Assembly: GCA_964576925.1 (NCBI GenBank)
Contig: CAZNWJ010000001.1
Span: 186,001-250,000, forward strand
DNA length: 64,000 nt
Direction of reading: 5' to 3'
Source: JADJGC01 sp964576925
Lineage (GTDB): Bacteria > Zixibacteria > MSB-5A5 > CAIYYT01
The position numbers and the translations under genes are program-made. How positions within the stretch are numbered: position 1 is the first letter of the stretch; each line of letters begins with the position of its first letter. Positions 1-9,373 of the stretch are shown piece by piece. A model generated the notes under the pieces. That model was given only the letters and a program-made list of their open reading frames with translations, ran no database searches and was not told where the DNA came from.

Positions 1-288
1 CAGACAGACCGAATGGCCAGGGAAAAAGCAGCAAACAAGGGGGTTCTGTCAAGCCACGTTATGGTATACGTCTTGACGATTGGCGCCTTCTGGTGGCTGG
101 GGGAGCTTTTGAATCACCGCTCAGGCTTTCCGAACTGGGTGACGGCAATTGTCCTGGCGGTGCTATATCTGCAACACTGGCTCCAAGACTCGATCAAAGC
201 GACCAAATTCAACGGCAGCAAGCAAGCGCTGTTCATCGATCAAGCCGTACATTTGTCGGTTCTCTACATCATTCGCGTGGCATTCTAA
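1..288 (+). CDS. DUF3307-family membrane protein, 5' end missing
   Basis: The reading frame is open to the first base of the window (Q-T-D-R precede the first Met at 13), so the gene starts outside. What is visible fits the C-terminal two thirds of DUF3307 proteins: a DRMAREKAANKG stretch that in the family follows the N-terminal H..D....Q motif, then hydrophobic helices, an H-W-L-Q-D segment (family HhliD) and a final FIDQAVHLSVLYII helix (family FllDQllH). Function of DUF3307 is not known; it is a small integral membrane protein. It ends 9 nt before the cyclase gene and is probably co-transcribed with it. The family call rests on recalled motif similarity. Confidence 0.65.
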   Translation, partial: QTDRMAREKAANKGVLSSHVMVYVLTIGAFWWLGELLNHRSGFPNWVTAIVLAVLYLQHWLQDSIKATKFNGSKQALFIDQAVHLSVLYIIRVAF

Positions 289-297
289 CAACACGCT

Positions 298-3200
298 ATG
301 TCCAGCGCTTCTGAAACCTACTTGCCGCAGCTACTTCGCGATTGGTATCTGCATCATCCAGGAAAGATTCACGGCGTTACACGACACTCCGGCTACCTGT
401 TCTTCGCCGATGCCAGTGGGTTCACCGCCCTAACCAAAGCGCTCGGGGAACTAGGACCGGTCGGATTCGAGATCCTGACGAATCTCTTGAACGACGTCTT
501 TCGAAGACTTGGTCTAGTCGTGTCCGACCACCACGGAGATATCTTGAAATTCTCGGGGGATGCTATCTGGTGTTGGTTTCCGGAGATAGCACAGCCAGAG
601 AAGGTGTTCTCGGAGATGCTGAAGCAGGTGGAAGAAGTCAACCGCAGCGCCGAAATCTGCGCAAAACACCCGCTTGCACTCCATGCCGGGGCAGCTCATG
701 GCGCATTTCGCTTGCTGACGATCGAAGGCTCAGGCAACCGACTTGATTACGAAATCTCGGGCGACACGGTACCACTGATCTATGCGGCAGCTGACGAAGC
801 CGGACCCGGCGAATTGGTTCTGGCTAATTCGCCCGCAGTAGGGCCTGCGTGCCGTTTCCCGGAGGCGGAGAACCAGGCGCTTGAGTTACATCGATATCTC
901 ATGAACGACAGCCCGCTCGCGGCCTATGTGCCCGAGGCCATTCGGGAACGGGAACGGGGCTTATCGTTCACGAGCAACCTCAACAGCGAACATCGGCGCG
1001 TCAGCGTCCTCTTCGTCCGAGTTTCAGTCATCGATATGATTGATGACGGGCAACATCTGAGGGCAATACTGGGGAAGGTCATATCCAAGATTGCCGAGCA
1101 CTCCGGCATGGTGGCGCGTATCGACCCGTTTAAGTCAGGCCACAAAGTACTTTGTCTATTCGGTGCGGCCCAATCCGCGGGGCTCAATGAACTGCATGCG
1201 TTGCGGGCAGCGGTAGACATCGCGGCCATGAGCGACGCGAAAGTCGAAATCGCGGTCGGGGCGACACACGGTCATCTGCTCTGCGGCGAAGTCGGCAGTG
1301 AACGCCGGCGCGAATTCACGGTGATGGGCAACGCCGTGAACCTGGCAGCTCGTCTAATGGCCAAGGCAAGGCCGGGTGGTGTTTTATTCGACGGTGCCCT
1401 GCACGAACTCATCGACGAATATTGTTTCAGCGAGCAAGAACGCTTAGCGCTGAAGGGAGTTGGCGAATCCGTTCTGGTTTTCGAATTTCTTCGCTGGCGT
1501 CGAGAGCGCCGGCTCCCGGCCGCGGTCGACCGATTTTACGGACGAATCGACGAGCTTGCCGCCCTGGAACGCTGGTGGGAAGTCGCGGCGGCAACGGGCC
1601 CCCGGGTCCTCGAGATCTCCGGTGCCGCAGGCATCGGGAAGACTGAACTCGTCCTACAGTTTTTGAAGCAGCACCAGCAAGCGACGGTTTACTATTTCGA
1701 TGGCACTCACAGCGCGCTGCGTCATGCCGGCTGGCTGCCGGGTGAGCTGTTGCAGTCGATCTGTCTTGCCGATCACGCCGAGCGCAGCCCTCTCGAACTC
1801 CTGCAGGCCAAGATCGATCGGCGCTGGCTACCGCTTTTGGCGCCTCTATTCGGAAAACAACTCGACGAGAGTTCCTGGACGCTTGGTCTTTCCAGTGAAT
1901 TGCGTCTGGATAAGACTGGCGAGATCGTTTCAGAGCTTCTGGCCGGACAGCTCGACAGCAAGGCAGTCATAGTCGATTCGATCGATCGCATGGATTCACT
2001 GTCACAGGCAATTCTGGAAAGAGTCCTGCTGAACCTTGAGAACTACAGGGCGCGTTTCATCCTCATAACGCAGGTGCCGTCCTCTTCACAGAGATCGTGG
2101 GCGAAACTGGAGCTGACCTCGCTCAGCGAAACGGAGATGCAGCAATGGTTCGAAGAATCGCTCGTTACCGGGGCACGCGAGACGGAACTGATACGAAGGC
2201 TGTCGGAATCGTCACAAGGTAATCCCTTGTTGATTCGAACGACGTTCCAATCGCTGATTAGCAATGGGTCATTGCGGAAGCTCACTGATTCCGTGCGGTA
2301 CGAAGTCGTTGGAGCGCTCGCATCAATTGCACTCCACCATCGACTTGAAGATGTGCTCATGGCTACCTACGACTCACTCACCGAGAGCGAGCGAGCGGTC
2401 TTGCGGTTGGTCGCAGTGGCCCGATCGGAGGTGTCAACCGCACAGCTGCGTTTCTTGCACCCCAACTGGTCGTCAGAGGAAATCGAGCGCAACCTTTCGG
2501 GGCTCGTGCAGAAAGACCTGCTGAACACATCTCTTGCGAGTGAGAAAGCTGCCGAGTTTTCCTTCGTCAGCCAGCAGTTGCGCGAATCGGTTTACAGCCG
2601 CATTCCCATCCTCGAGCGACAAAGATGGCATCGCCTACTCGGAGAGAAACTCGAGAAGGAGAATGGAGCATCGCTTGTCAGATTGGCCTATCATTTTGGT
2701 TCGAGCGATGACGGTGAAAAGGCCTTCCGCTATTGCTTCAAGGCTGCCATCGAGGCGGAGCGTAACGGCGCATTAATGGAAGCAGCGTCGTATTTTGAGC
2801 AGTGCTGTAGACATAGTGACGAGGTGATTCCAACACTCTCGACGGCTGAAGGCAGCGATTACTTCAATCGGGCGTCCGGCTTTGCTGTTCACGACGGCAA
2901 CTTCGGGTTGGCCTTTGCCGAGCTACGTCGCTGGCGCCGCTGGGCCAAGGGGCGAAGTAATCGCACCGAGTGCGTTGCTTCGGCAATTGAATTTGCACGG
3001 ACGCTCTGGAAGCAGTCGCGTTATGCGCGCTGTCGTCAGGCATTGCGCCTGATTTCTTCCGCAATATCCGATGCGACGCCCCAGCATCTGGTCTCTGAAT
3101 TTCTGGCAATCGAGGGCGAGTTGCTGCGGCGGACTGGAAAGATCCGAGAAGCGCAGGAAGTATGCGCGCGCGCACTTGAACTGGCCATTTCAGCAAACGA

Positions 3201-4266
3201 CCGAAATCGCGAAATCACCGCACTTAACAATCTCGGCCTGGCTTACTGGTCCGGCGGAAACCTCGATGCCGCGCGAAAGTGCTTTGAGGAGTCTCTCGCG
3301 CAAGACGAGCAAGCTACTCCCTTGTATCTTCAAGGGAGGGTGGCGAACAACCTGGCAATTATCAGTGAAGAACTTGGTGACTTCAAGCGCGCGCGCAGCT
3401 TGGCGGAGCGCGCCCGGGAAGTGTTTATCCAAACGGGCGATCGACGCAATCAGTCCTATGCCTCAGGCAATCTGGCGAATCTGCTTTTCCAAGCGGGTCG
3501 GTATCGCGAGTCAGAAGAGCTGTTCACGGTGGCAGATCGCATATTTGAACACCTCGGCGAGCGACATCCACATTTCTACACGGTCGGCAATCTGGGCGAC
3601 ATTGATCTCCACCTCGGGAAACTGGAGGCGGCTGAATACAGGTATAATTCTGTCGCACAATTTGCCCGGGATTGCGGTGATCAGGAGCTTATGGCCGAGA
3701 CGGCTGTGCGATTGGCCGACTGCAAATTTTACAGAGGCGAATCGATTACGGCACAGGCAGAATATCAGCAAGCTATCGTGCTGGCGGATGCGGCAGGTTC
3801 GCAGGAATACCAGATTCGCGGCACAATCGGGCTGTGCCGACTTCTCATCGGCTTAAGACAAACTGAATCAGCAGCCGTTCAGCAGCAACGACTCACCGAG
3901 TTTGCCGCTGCCACGAAATCAGATCGTAACCAATTTGAGGCAATCTTCCTTCAAGCCGAAATCGATCGGCTTCGCGGCAATCCTGAGCAGGCTCGAGCCA
4001 ACCTTGTTCGCTGTCAACACTACGCGCAGGAACAGGGGCAATTCGAGTTGAGACTGAAATCACTCGTCCGGCTTAGCGAACATCCCCAGTGGCACGAAAG
4101 AACGCTTGAAGAGCTGGCTGGTTTGCTTAATCAATTCATTGGAAGCAACGGCTGCGAACGATTTAACTTGCTACTCAATTCAGCATATTACGGTTACTTT
4201 TCTCCAGTGCTGCGGTCCGTAACAGAAAGATTGAACCTCAGCCAGAACCCTCATCCTGTAGCCTAG
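298..4266 (+). CDS. soluble adenylyl cyclase (sAC/ADCY10-type): two cyclase domains, P-loop ATPase, TPR
   Basis: This 1322-residue protein would make cyclic AMP from ATP in the cytoplasm. Domain order is cyclase C1 (about 28-200), cyclase C2 (about 232-400), an NTPase with Walker A GAAGIGKT (442-449), then a long helical region with TPR repeats (about 960-1250). C1 keeps both metal-binding aspartates (D38 in FFADASGFT, D88 in ILKFSGDA) and the adenine-contacting lysine (K84). C2 has lost the metal site (KSGHKVLCLFG) but keeps the adenine-contacting Thr (T341) and the transition-state Asn and Arg (N348, R352 in VNLAARL). This is the division of labour known for mammalian soluble adenylyl cyclase, in which the two domains form one active site. 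In that family activity is stimulated by bicarbonate and calcium; whether this one is cannot be seen. There is no signal peptide or membrane segment. The ATG follows the DUF3307 gene by 9 nt. Confidence 0.9.
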   Translation: MSSASETYLPQLLRDWYLHHPGKIHGVTRHSGYLFFADASGFTALTKALGELGPVGFEILTNLLNDVFRRLGLVVSDHHGDILKFSGDAIWCWFPEIAQPEKVFSEMLKQVEEVNRSAEICAKHPLALHAGAAHGAFRLLTIEGSGNRLDYEISGDTVPLIYAAADEAGPGELVLANSPAVGPACRFPEAENQALELHRYLMNDSPLAAYVPEAIRERERGLSFTSNLNSEHRRVSVLFVRVSVIDMIDDGQHLRAILGKVISKIAEHSGMVARIDPFKSGHKVLCLFGAAQSAGLNELHALRAAVDIAAMSDAKVEIAVGATHGHLLCGEVGSERRREFTVMGNAVNLAARLMAKARPGGVLFDGALHELIDEYCFSEQERLALKGVGESVLVFEFLRWRRERRLPAAVDRFYGRIDELAALERWWEVAAATGPRVLEISGAAGIGKTELVLQFLKQHQQATVYYFDGTHSALRHAGWLPGELLQSICLADHAERSPLELLQAKIDRRWLPLLAPLFGKQLDESSWTLGLSSELRLDKTGEIVSELLAGQLDSKAVIVDSIDRMDSLSQAILERVLLNLENYRARFILITQVPSSSQRSWAKLELTSLSETEMQQWFEESLVTGARETELIRRLSESSQGNPLLIRTTFQSLISNGSLRKLTDSVRYEVVGALASIALHHRLEDVLMATYDSLTESERAVLRLVAVARSEVSTAQLRFLHPNWSSEEIERNLSGLVQKDLLNTSLASEKAAEFSFVSQQLRESVYSRIPILERQRWHRLLGEKLEKENGASLVRLAYHFGSSDDGEKAFRYCFKAAIEAERNGALMEAASYFEQCCRHSDEVIPTLSTAEGSDYFNRASGFAVHDGNFGLAFAELRRWRRWAKGRSNRTECVASAIEFARTLWKQSRYARCRQALRLISSAISDATPQHLVSEFLAIEGELLRRTGKIREAQEVCARALELAISANDRNREITALNNLGLAYWSGGNLDAARKCFEESLAQDEQATPLYLQGRVANNLAIISEELGDFKRARSLAERAREVFIQTGDRRNQSYASGNLANLLFQAGRYRESEELFTVADRIFEHLGERHPHFYTVGNLGDIDLHLGKLEAAEYRYNSVAQFARDCGDQELMAETAVRLADCKFYRGESITAQAEYQQAIVLADAAGSQEYQIRGTIGLCRLLIGLRQTESAAVQQQRLTEFAAATKSDRNQFEAIFLQAEIDRLRGNPEQARANLVRCQHYAQEQGQFELRLKSLVRLSEHPQWHERTLEELAGLLNQFIGSNGCERFNLLLNSAYYGYFSPVLRSVTERLNLSQNPHPVA

Positions 4267-4486
4267 ATCCCACAGATTTCTCCCGATTTTCTGCTGTTCA
4301 AAGAAAGTGTTCGAATCTGAAACATGTTCCAAGATTGCAACTAGCTTCCTAGCAACAACTTACGGAATGCAGGCCAAGCTGTAGACGCCACAGACACCTT
4401 TGGCAATACGTTTGCGATTATCTCCGCAGCAACTGACAGCAAGCATTCAAGAGCCACCGGAAACGGTGGAGCAGAAGGAGGAAAGT

Positions 4487-4672
4487 GTGTCACGAGCAAA
4501 GAAGTCTAAGCGGTACGCCTGGATTAGCGGAATGCTACTCGCTATGAGTGTCGTTCTGGGTCTGTTGGTCGGCTGTTCAAGCAATTCCACTGCGCCCGTT
4601 CCGGAAGATCCGAATGATCCGAATGTCAGCTGGACGGATGCTTCCATGAAGGAGACCGATCCCGCAAAGTAA
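4487..4672 (+). CDS. small lipoprotein, function unknown
   Basis: A 61-residue protein starting at GTG 4487, placed 5 nt after a strong AAGGAGG ribosome-binding site (4475-4481). A basic N-terminus (SRAKKSKR), one hydrophobic helix and the lipobox LLVGC predict a type II signal peptide and a lipidated cysteine. The mature part is only about 28 residues, acidic and Pro/Asp-rich (PEDPNDPN). An ATG at 4400 in the same frame would add a 29-residue hydrophilic extension that would disrupt the signal peptide, so the GTG is preferred. It is followed by a terminator at 4813. No family recognised. Confidence 0.65.
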   Translation: MSRAKKSKRYAWISGMLLAMSVVLGLLVGCSSNSTAPVPEDPNDPNVSWTDASMKETDPAK

Positions 4673-4812
4673 CGCCACGTTGCCGCTGCGGCCGTCGGAG
4701 CGATGATGACTTAGGTGGAACTGGCACGGGCTGCCGCCATGGGCGACACCCGCACCTGATGGTATCAATTGGTGAGTCCACTGTCGCAGGAGGTTGTTCT
4801 TACCAGACTGGG

Positions 4813-4845
4813 GTCCCCGGCAACGAGCCGGGGACTTCTTCTTTA
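4813..4845 (+). terminator. rho-independent terminator
   Basis: Perfect 9-bp stem GTCCCCGGC (4813-4821) / GCCGGGGAC (4827-4835) with loop AACGA, followed by the T-rich run TTCTTCTTTA. It closes the lipoprotein transcript. Confidence 0.85.
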
Positions 4846-4860
4846 GTGATTACCTAGTCT

Positions 4861-5817
4861 CTATACTTCCAACGCCAAGGCCGCCGGGTGGCTCCGATCG
4901 TTAAGTCCGATCGGGACGGCATTGCGAATCAAATGCGAGAGTTCCACGGAGGGGCGGGCGTCGGCCAAGCCAAAACCCCGTCCGGCAAGTGTTTCCTGAT
5001 AGACGATCGTGTGCAGGTCGGTAAAGCCGCCGGAAAATTCGATTTCGCTACCGTCGACCGTAATCGAACGGTAGGTTGACTGCCCCTTGGCTTGCGTGGC
5101 TTTCGGCAAGTCGCTCTTGTCAATCGACAGCATCCAGCGGACGTTGGCATTCTTGAGTTCGACGAAGCCGGCGGCGCGAGCTGGCGTGCTCAAATGGACT
5201 TCGCTATGCGTGACATCTCCGAAGAGCCAAATCAGAAGGTCAAAAAAGTGAATCCCAATATTGGTTACAAGTCCTCCGGAGCGTTCGAGCTGGCCCTTCC
5301 AAGACACCTGATACCAGGCGCCGCGCGAAGTGATATAAGTCAACTCGATCTCGCGTTTCCGACTCGAGCTGAGTTGAAGTATTTTCGATTTCAACTCAAG
5401 CAGGGCCGGATGGACGCGCAGCTGAAGTACCGTAAATACTCGTTTGCCGGTCTCTTGCTCGATTTCCTGAAGAGCATCGATATTCCAGGGATTGAGGACG
5501 ACCGGCTTCTCGCAGATCGCGTTGGCGCCCACGCGGAGCGCAAAGCGCACGTGAGCATCGTGCAGGTAGTTCGGCGAACAGATGGTGACATAATTGACGC
5601 GCCGCTCCGCGCCCAAACGACGGAGTTTCTCAATATGCCGGTCGAAGCGCTCAAATTCCGTGAAGAACTTGCAGTCATCAAAATAGCTGTCCAGTATCCC
5701 GACTGAGTCGTTCGGATCAACGGCCGCTACGAGGCGATTGCCGGTCTCTTTGATGGCTTTCAAATGGCGCGGGGCGATATAGCCGGCCACACCGGTCATG
5801 GCAAAATTCAGCGACAT
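4861..5817 (-). CDS. wlbA: WlbA/WbpB-like UDP-sugar dehydrogenase (Gfo/Idh/MocA family)
   Basis: A 318-residue NAD-dependent oxidoreductase. The N-terminal Rossmann motif has the form GVAGYIAPRH (residues 9-18), and DPNDSVGI, ICSPNYLH and ICEKP follow, which is the particular wording of WlbA/WbpB enzymes that oxidise the 3-position of UDP-GlcNAc-uronic acid on the way to 2,3-diamino sugars of LPS. The lysine of EKP (K104) and the histidine of NIGIHFFD (H190) match the two catalytic residues of the family. It is the last gene of the envelope operon, 20 nt after rodA. The partner aminotransferase and acetyltransferase (WlbC/WlbB) are not in the window, so the exact sugar is inferred. Confidence 0.8.
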   Translation of the reverse strand: MSLNFAMTGVAGYIAPRHLKAIKETGNRLVAAVDPNDSVGILDSYFDDCKFFTEFERFDRHIEKLRRLGAERRVNYVTICSPNYLHDAHVRFALRVGANAICEKPVVLNPWNIDALQEIEQETGKRVFTVLQLRVHPALLELKSKILQLSSSRKREIELTYITSRGAWYQVSWKGQLERSGGLVTNIGIHFFDLLIWLFGDVTHSEVHLSTPARAAGFVELKNANVRWMLSIDKSDLPKATQAKGQSTYRSITVDGSEIEFSGGFTDLHTIVYQETLAGRGFGLADARPSVELSHLIRNAVPIGLNDRSHPAALALEV

Positions 5818-5837
5818 AGAATTACCTGCTGCATTAG

Positions 5838-7073
5838 CTAATACTCAATCCAGTTTCGCTCGACATTGGCGATAATGCCGAGCAACATCCAACTCACCAA
5901 GAGTGAACTTCCCCCATAGCTTACAAAAGGCAACGGTACACCAGCCACGGGTAATAGGCCAACGACCATGCCGATATTCACAAACATTTGAAATGCCAAA
6001 GCCGCGACGGCTCCGATCGCCACCAATTGCATGAATTCACTGCGCGCCTTCATGGCCGTACGCACACCGCGCAAGAATAGGAAGGCGAAAAGCGCGAGAA
6101 TGACCGCCGCCCCCAACAGGCCGAACTCCTCAGCGCCGACTGAAAAAATGAAATCGGTATGTCGAAGCGGAAGATAATCCAACTTGTTCTGGCTTCCCGC
6201 CATGTAACCCTTCCCTAACAGCCCACCGGAGCCGATCGCAACCTTTGACTGGATGATCTGGTAGCCGGCTCCCAGAGGGTCCTGACCGGGATCAAGGAAG
6301 ATCTTGATGCGCATTTGCTGGTAATCGTGAAGGTGATTCCAGGCGATGGAACTCAGAGCACCGACCAGGAGATTGGCAGATACGAGCAAGATCGTGAAGG
6401 CCGGGGATCGCCGCACGATTGTCATTGCGGCGATAATCAACAAGGCAAAGAAGATGACCCACGCCCACATACTCGAGGAAGCGATCATACTGATCACGGG
6501 CGTATAAAAAAGCAGCAAGTAACGCGCCGGCAGTCCCGCCCAGAACATCATCGCTGAGAAGATCACGGTAAAGATCACGGCTGATCCCAAGTCCGGCTGT
6601 CGCAAGACCAGGAAGGTAATGAAACCGCACATGACGCATGCCGTCATGATCTTGCGCAGATGAGAAATCGGTCGACGGCTATAGCTCAAGTAACGTGCAA
6701 GGGCGAAGATGAATGCCACCTTGGCAACTTCCGAAGGCTGAAAGCTCAAGAACCCAAGGCTATACCAGCGCTGGGCGCCGAACTTGGAGGCGCCGAACAA
6801 CACCAGCCCGAGCAGAAGAACGCAAGCGACGGTATAGTACACGTAGGCGAAAGCTTCGTGGAAGCGCATAGGAATCTTGAGCGTTAGAACAAAAACAACG
6901 ATGCCGAGGAAGAACCAGACAATCTGCTTGATCCAATCATCCTGCAAACGCGGGTCGGCGCTGACATGGTTCGCCGAGTATACCAGAACGATTGAGATGA
7001 TCGTTAGCAGGCTGGCGGCCGCGAAAAGCGGCAGGTTACCGGAGCTGAATATGTCCCGAGTAGAGATCTTCAA
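5838..7073 (-). CDS. rodA: rod-shape determining protein RodA, peptidoglycan glycosyltransferase (SEDS)
   Basis: A 411-residue polytopic membrane protein of the FtsW/RodA/SpoVE family, which polymerises lipid II during cell elongation together with a class B penicillin-binding protein. About ten hydrophobic segments and the family stretches FQPSEVAK, RQPDLGSA, GLLGKG, the HTDFIF/EEFGLLGA pair and PLPFVSYGGSS near the C-terminus are present. Its ATG lies 38 nt inside the end of mrdA, so the two partners are translationally coupled. RodA rather than FtsW is chosen because of the neighbouring mrdA and mreCD. Confidence 0.95.
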   Translation of the reverse strand: MKISTRDIFSSGNLPLFAAASLLTIISIVLVYSANHVSADPRLQDDWIKQIVWFFLGIVVFVLTLKIPMRFHEAFAYVYYTVACVLLLGLVLFGASKFGAQRWYSLGFLSFQPSEVAKVAFIFALARYLSYSRRPISHLRKIMTACVMCGFITFLVLRQPDLGSAVIFTVIFSAMMFWAGLPARYLLLFYTPVISMIASSSMWAWVIFFALLIIAAMTIVRRSPAFTILLVSANLLVGALSSIAWNHLHDYQQMRIKIFLDPGQDPLGAGYQIIQSKVAIGSGGLLGKGYMAGSQNKLDYLPLRHTDFIFSVGAEEFGLLGAAVILALFAFLFLRGVRTAMKARSEFMQLVAIGAVAALAFQMFVNIGMVVGLLPVAGVPLPFVSYGGSSLLVSWMLLGIIANVERNWIEY

Positions 7074-8877
7074 AGTAAACCAGATCCTCGATTGGCGCCG
7101 GCGGCGGGGGCGCCAGCAGGCCCGTTTTCTCGAAATGACGAATAAAGACTTGCTTCACAATCGGGGCCGCCACCACCGAGCCGTGTCCAGCCAACTCGAC
7201 GATTACGCAGCCACATATTGTCGGATTGTCAATGGGAGCGAATCCGCAAAACCAAGCGTGTTCATTGCCGTGTGGATTCTGCGCGGTGCCGGTCTTGCCG
7301 CCCATGGGAATACCGGGGATTCGCGAGCGCGCTGCGGTTCCCGCTCCACCTTCCACGACTCGCCGACAACCCTCGATTAATATCGACAGCGTACGCTCGC
7401 TGAAAGGCAATTGGCGCACCACCGAAGGGTTGGCGCGAGTGATTTCACCATCCGGGGACTTCAGATAGCGCATCAAGTGCGGTTTCATTGCGGTACCGTG
7501 ATTAGCTACGGCAGCAAAGAACTGGGTCAATCCGACTGGTGTCACCAATAACTCACCCTGGCCGATGCCGAGATTCAGCAAAACCGCCTTGGTCCAACCC
7601 GATTTCCCATAGGCCTTGTTGTACCAGTCTTCATCCGGAACGTGACCTGGTTTTTCATTGGGGATGTCGACACCGGTCACGACGTCAAAGCCGCACTTGC
7701 GCGCGTAATTCGTCCAGTTTTCCAGTCCCAGTTTTAGCCCGACCTGATAGAAGTAGGTATCGCAGGACACCTCAAGGGCGCCAATCACATCCTGACTGCC
7801 ATGTCCCGACTTCTTGTGACAACGGAAGAACCGATTGCCGAACTGATATCCGCCGTAGCAAGCGCGAAAGTGCGTGTTGACATCGATCAATCCGAGTTCA
7901 AGCGCCGCCCCGGCCGTCAGGAGTTTTGCTGTTGAGCCGGGTGGATAGAGCCCGCGAATGGTGCGGTCGAGAAGCGGACGGCGCTCGTCGCTCGAGAGCC
8001 GCTGATACTCGTCGCGCGGGACGAATCCGGCAAAGAGATTCGCATCGTAGTCCGGTTTTGATGTCATTGCCAGAATTTCGCCAGTGCGCGGATCCATAAA
8101 GACGGCGGCACCTGCCAACGAATCTCCAAAAAGTGAGTCGCACACCAATTGCAGATCCAGGTCGAGTGACAAACCCAGCTCGCTTCCCGGAACCGGGTCC
8201 TTGTTCGGTTTCGTCGCCAGAGAACCCAGGATACGTCCCGAGGCCGTCACCTCGAGATAGTCGACGCCGTCGATACCGCGCAATTGCTGGTCATAGGTAC
8301 GTTCGACGCCGGCGCGCCCGATCATCGAACCGATCCGATACTGTGATTCGGACTCTCGTTCATCGACCTCGCCAGTGTAGCCGATCAGGTGAGAAGCAAC
8401 ATTGTGGTACGGGTAGGTTCGCGCGTGATCGAGCTGATACATGACACCCGGAAACAACTCATTCGATTCCTCAATGACGCACACAGACGCAAACGCCAGA
8501 TCCTTGCGAATCGCGACCGGTTCGTGTCGACGCGACCGACGCTCTTTGACCTTCTTGACAATGCCGGCTTCTTCCATGTCGATTAGCGGAGCGAGTTCCT
8601 CGGACAATCGCTGCAAGTGCCTGACTTCTGTCGGGATCACTGAGACGGTATAGGCCGGACGATCCTGGGAAAGCGGACGCCCCTCGCGGTCTACAATTTT
8701 GCCGCGCATCGCCGTCCGTGGTACGAGGCGGATACGATTCTCTTCGGACATCTGGAAATAGTAGGCATAGTCGATCACTTGGAGATGGACCAGCTTGGCC
8801 AACAGCAGCAGGAAGACAACGGCTACAATACCGATAATGATGCGGCCGCGAGCGAGTTTCGAGACTTGATCAACCAC
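7036..8877 (-). CDS. mrdA: penicillin-binding protein 2 (peptidoglycan transpeptidase)
   Basis: A 613-residue class B PBP acting in the periplasm as the cross-linking partner of RodA. One N-terminal membrane anchor (about 12-32), a dimerisation domain with RTAMRGKIVDREG (54-66), then the transpeptidase domain with the three active-site motifs: STAK (S315 nucleophile), SCD (371-373, the SxD variant usual in PBP2) and KTG (528-530). Length is typical (E. coli 633). It overlaps mreD by 8 nt upstream and rodA by 38 nt downstream. Confidence 0.95.
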   Translation of the reverse strand: MVDQVSKLARGRIIIGIVAVVFLLLLAKLVHLQVIDYAYYFQMSEENRIRLVPRTAMRGKIVDREGRPLSQDRPAYTVSVIPTEVRHLQRLSEELAPLIDMEEAGIVKKVKERRSRRHEPVAIRKDLAFASVCVIEESNELFPGVMYQLDHARTYPYHNVASHLIGYTGEVDERESESQYRIGSMIGRAGVERTYDQQLRGIDGVDYLEVTASGRILGSLATKPNKDPVPGSELGLSLDLDLQLVCDSLFGDSLAGAAVFMDPRTGEILAMTSKPDYDANLFAGFVPRDEYQRLSSDERRPLLDRTIRGLYPPGSTAKLLTAGAALELGLIDVNTHFRACYGGYQFGNRFFRCHKKSGHGSQDVIGALEVSCDTYFYQVGLKLGLENWTNYARKCGFDVVTGVDIPNEKPGHVPDEDWYNKAYGKSGWTKAVLLNLGIGQGELLVTPVGLTQFFAAVANHGTAMKPHLMRYLKSPDGEITRANPSVVRQLPFSERTLSILIEGCRRVVEGGAGTAARSRIPGIPMGGKTGTAQNPHGNEHAWFCGFAPIDNPTICGCVIVELAGHGSVVAAPIVKQVFIRHFEKTGLLAPPPPAPIEDLVYFEDLYSGHIQLR

Positions 8878-9373
8878 GACGACGACTCAATATCTCAACC
8901 CGGATCCCCAGGTCGGATAGAAAAAAGACAACAAAGCCAACACCAGCGGTATAGGCCAGGGTTGGAAGAGAGCTTTCCCAGTAGACTTGTAGCGCAGCGC
9001 CGAAGTCGAATCCGCTGGTGAGAAGCTGGTACAGCAACTGGAAAATCGTTTCAGCGCCAATCAATACATATAATCGGCTATACCACTGATCAAGATTAAG
9101 ATGCTGGCGCAGTTCGTAGATGAGCACAGCCAGTCCAAATCGAAGAAAAGCCCCGTATCCGAAAACCTCCGGAGTCAATGCGTCAGATATCAAGGCCACC
9201 AATAGGGTCACCGGGTAGGCCAGATCGAATTCCTTGCGTAGCACGATGATCAGGATAATGATCATCGTGAAGTCTGGGGCAATACCCAGAATCGAGACCG
9301 TATTCGCCAGAAGAGTCTGGCAGAAAGCGGTCAGGTACGCGAACAACAAGAACGAGAAGATCTTACCGGCCAT
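8870..9373 (-). CDS. mreD: rod-shape determining protein MreD
   Basis: A 167-residue protein with four to five hydrophobic helices, usual size for MreD, an inner-membrane part of the elongasome. Sequence similarity in this family is low; the call rests on topology, the pattern LGIAPDFTMI...LRKE and strict gene order mreC-mreD-mrdA-rodA. Overlaps mreC by 11 nt and mrdA by 8 nt. Confidence 0.85.
   Translation of the reverse strand: MAGKIFSFLLFAYLTAFCQTLLANTVSILGIAPDFTMIIILIIVLRKEFDLAYPVTLLVALISDALTPEVFGYGAFLRFGLAVLIYELRQHLNLDQWYSRLYVLIGAETIFQLLYQLLTSGFDFGAALQVYWESSLPTLAYTAGVGFVVFFLSDLGIRVEILSRRRG

Noticed and set aside
3071..3856. 261-codon frame inside the cyclase gene
   Set aside because: Alternative frame of the TPR region; repeats are seen in the main frame only.
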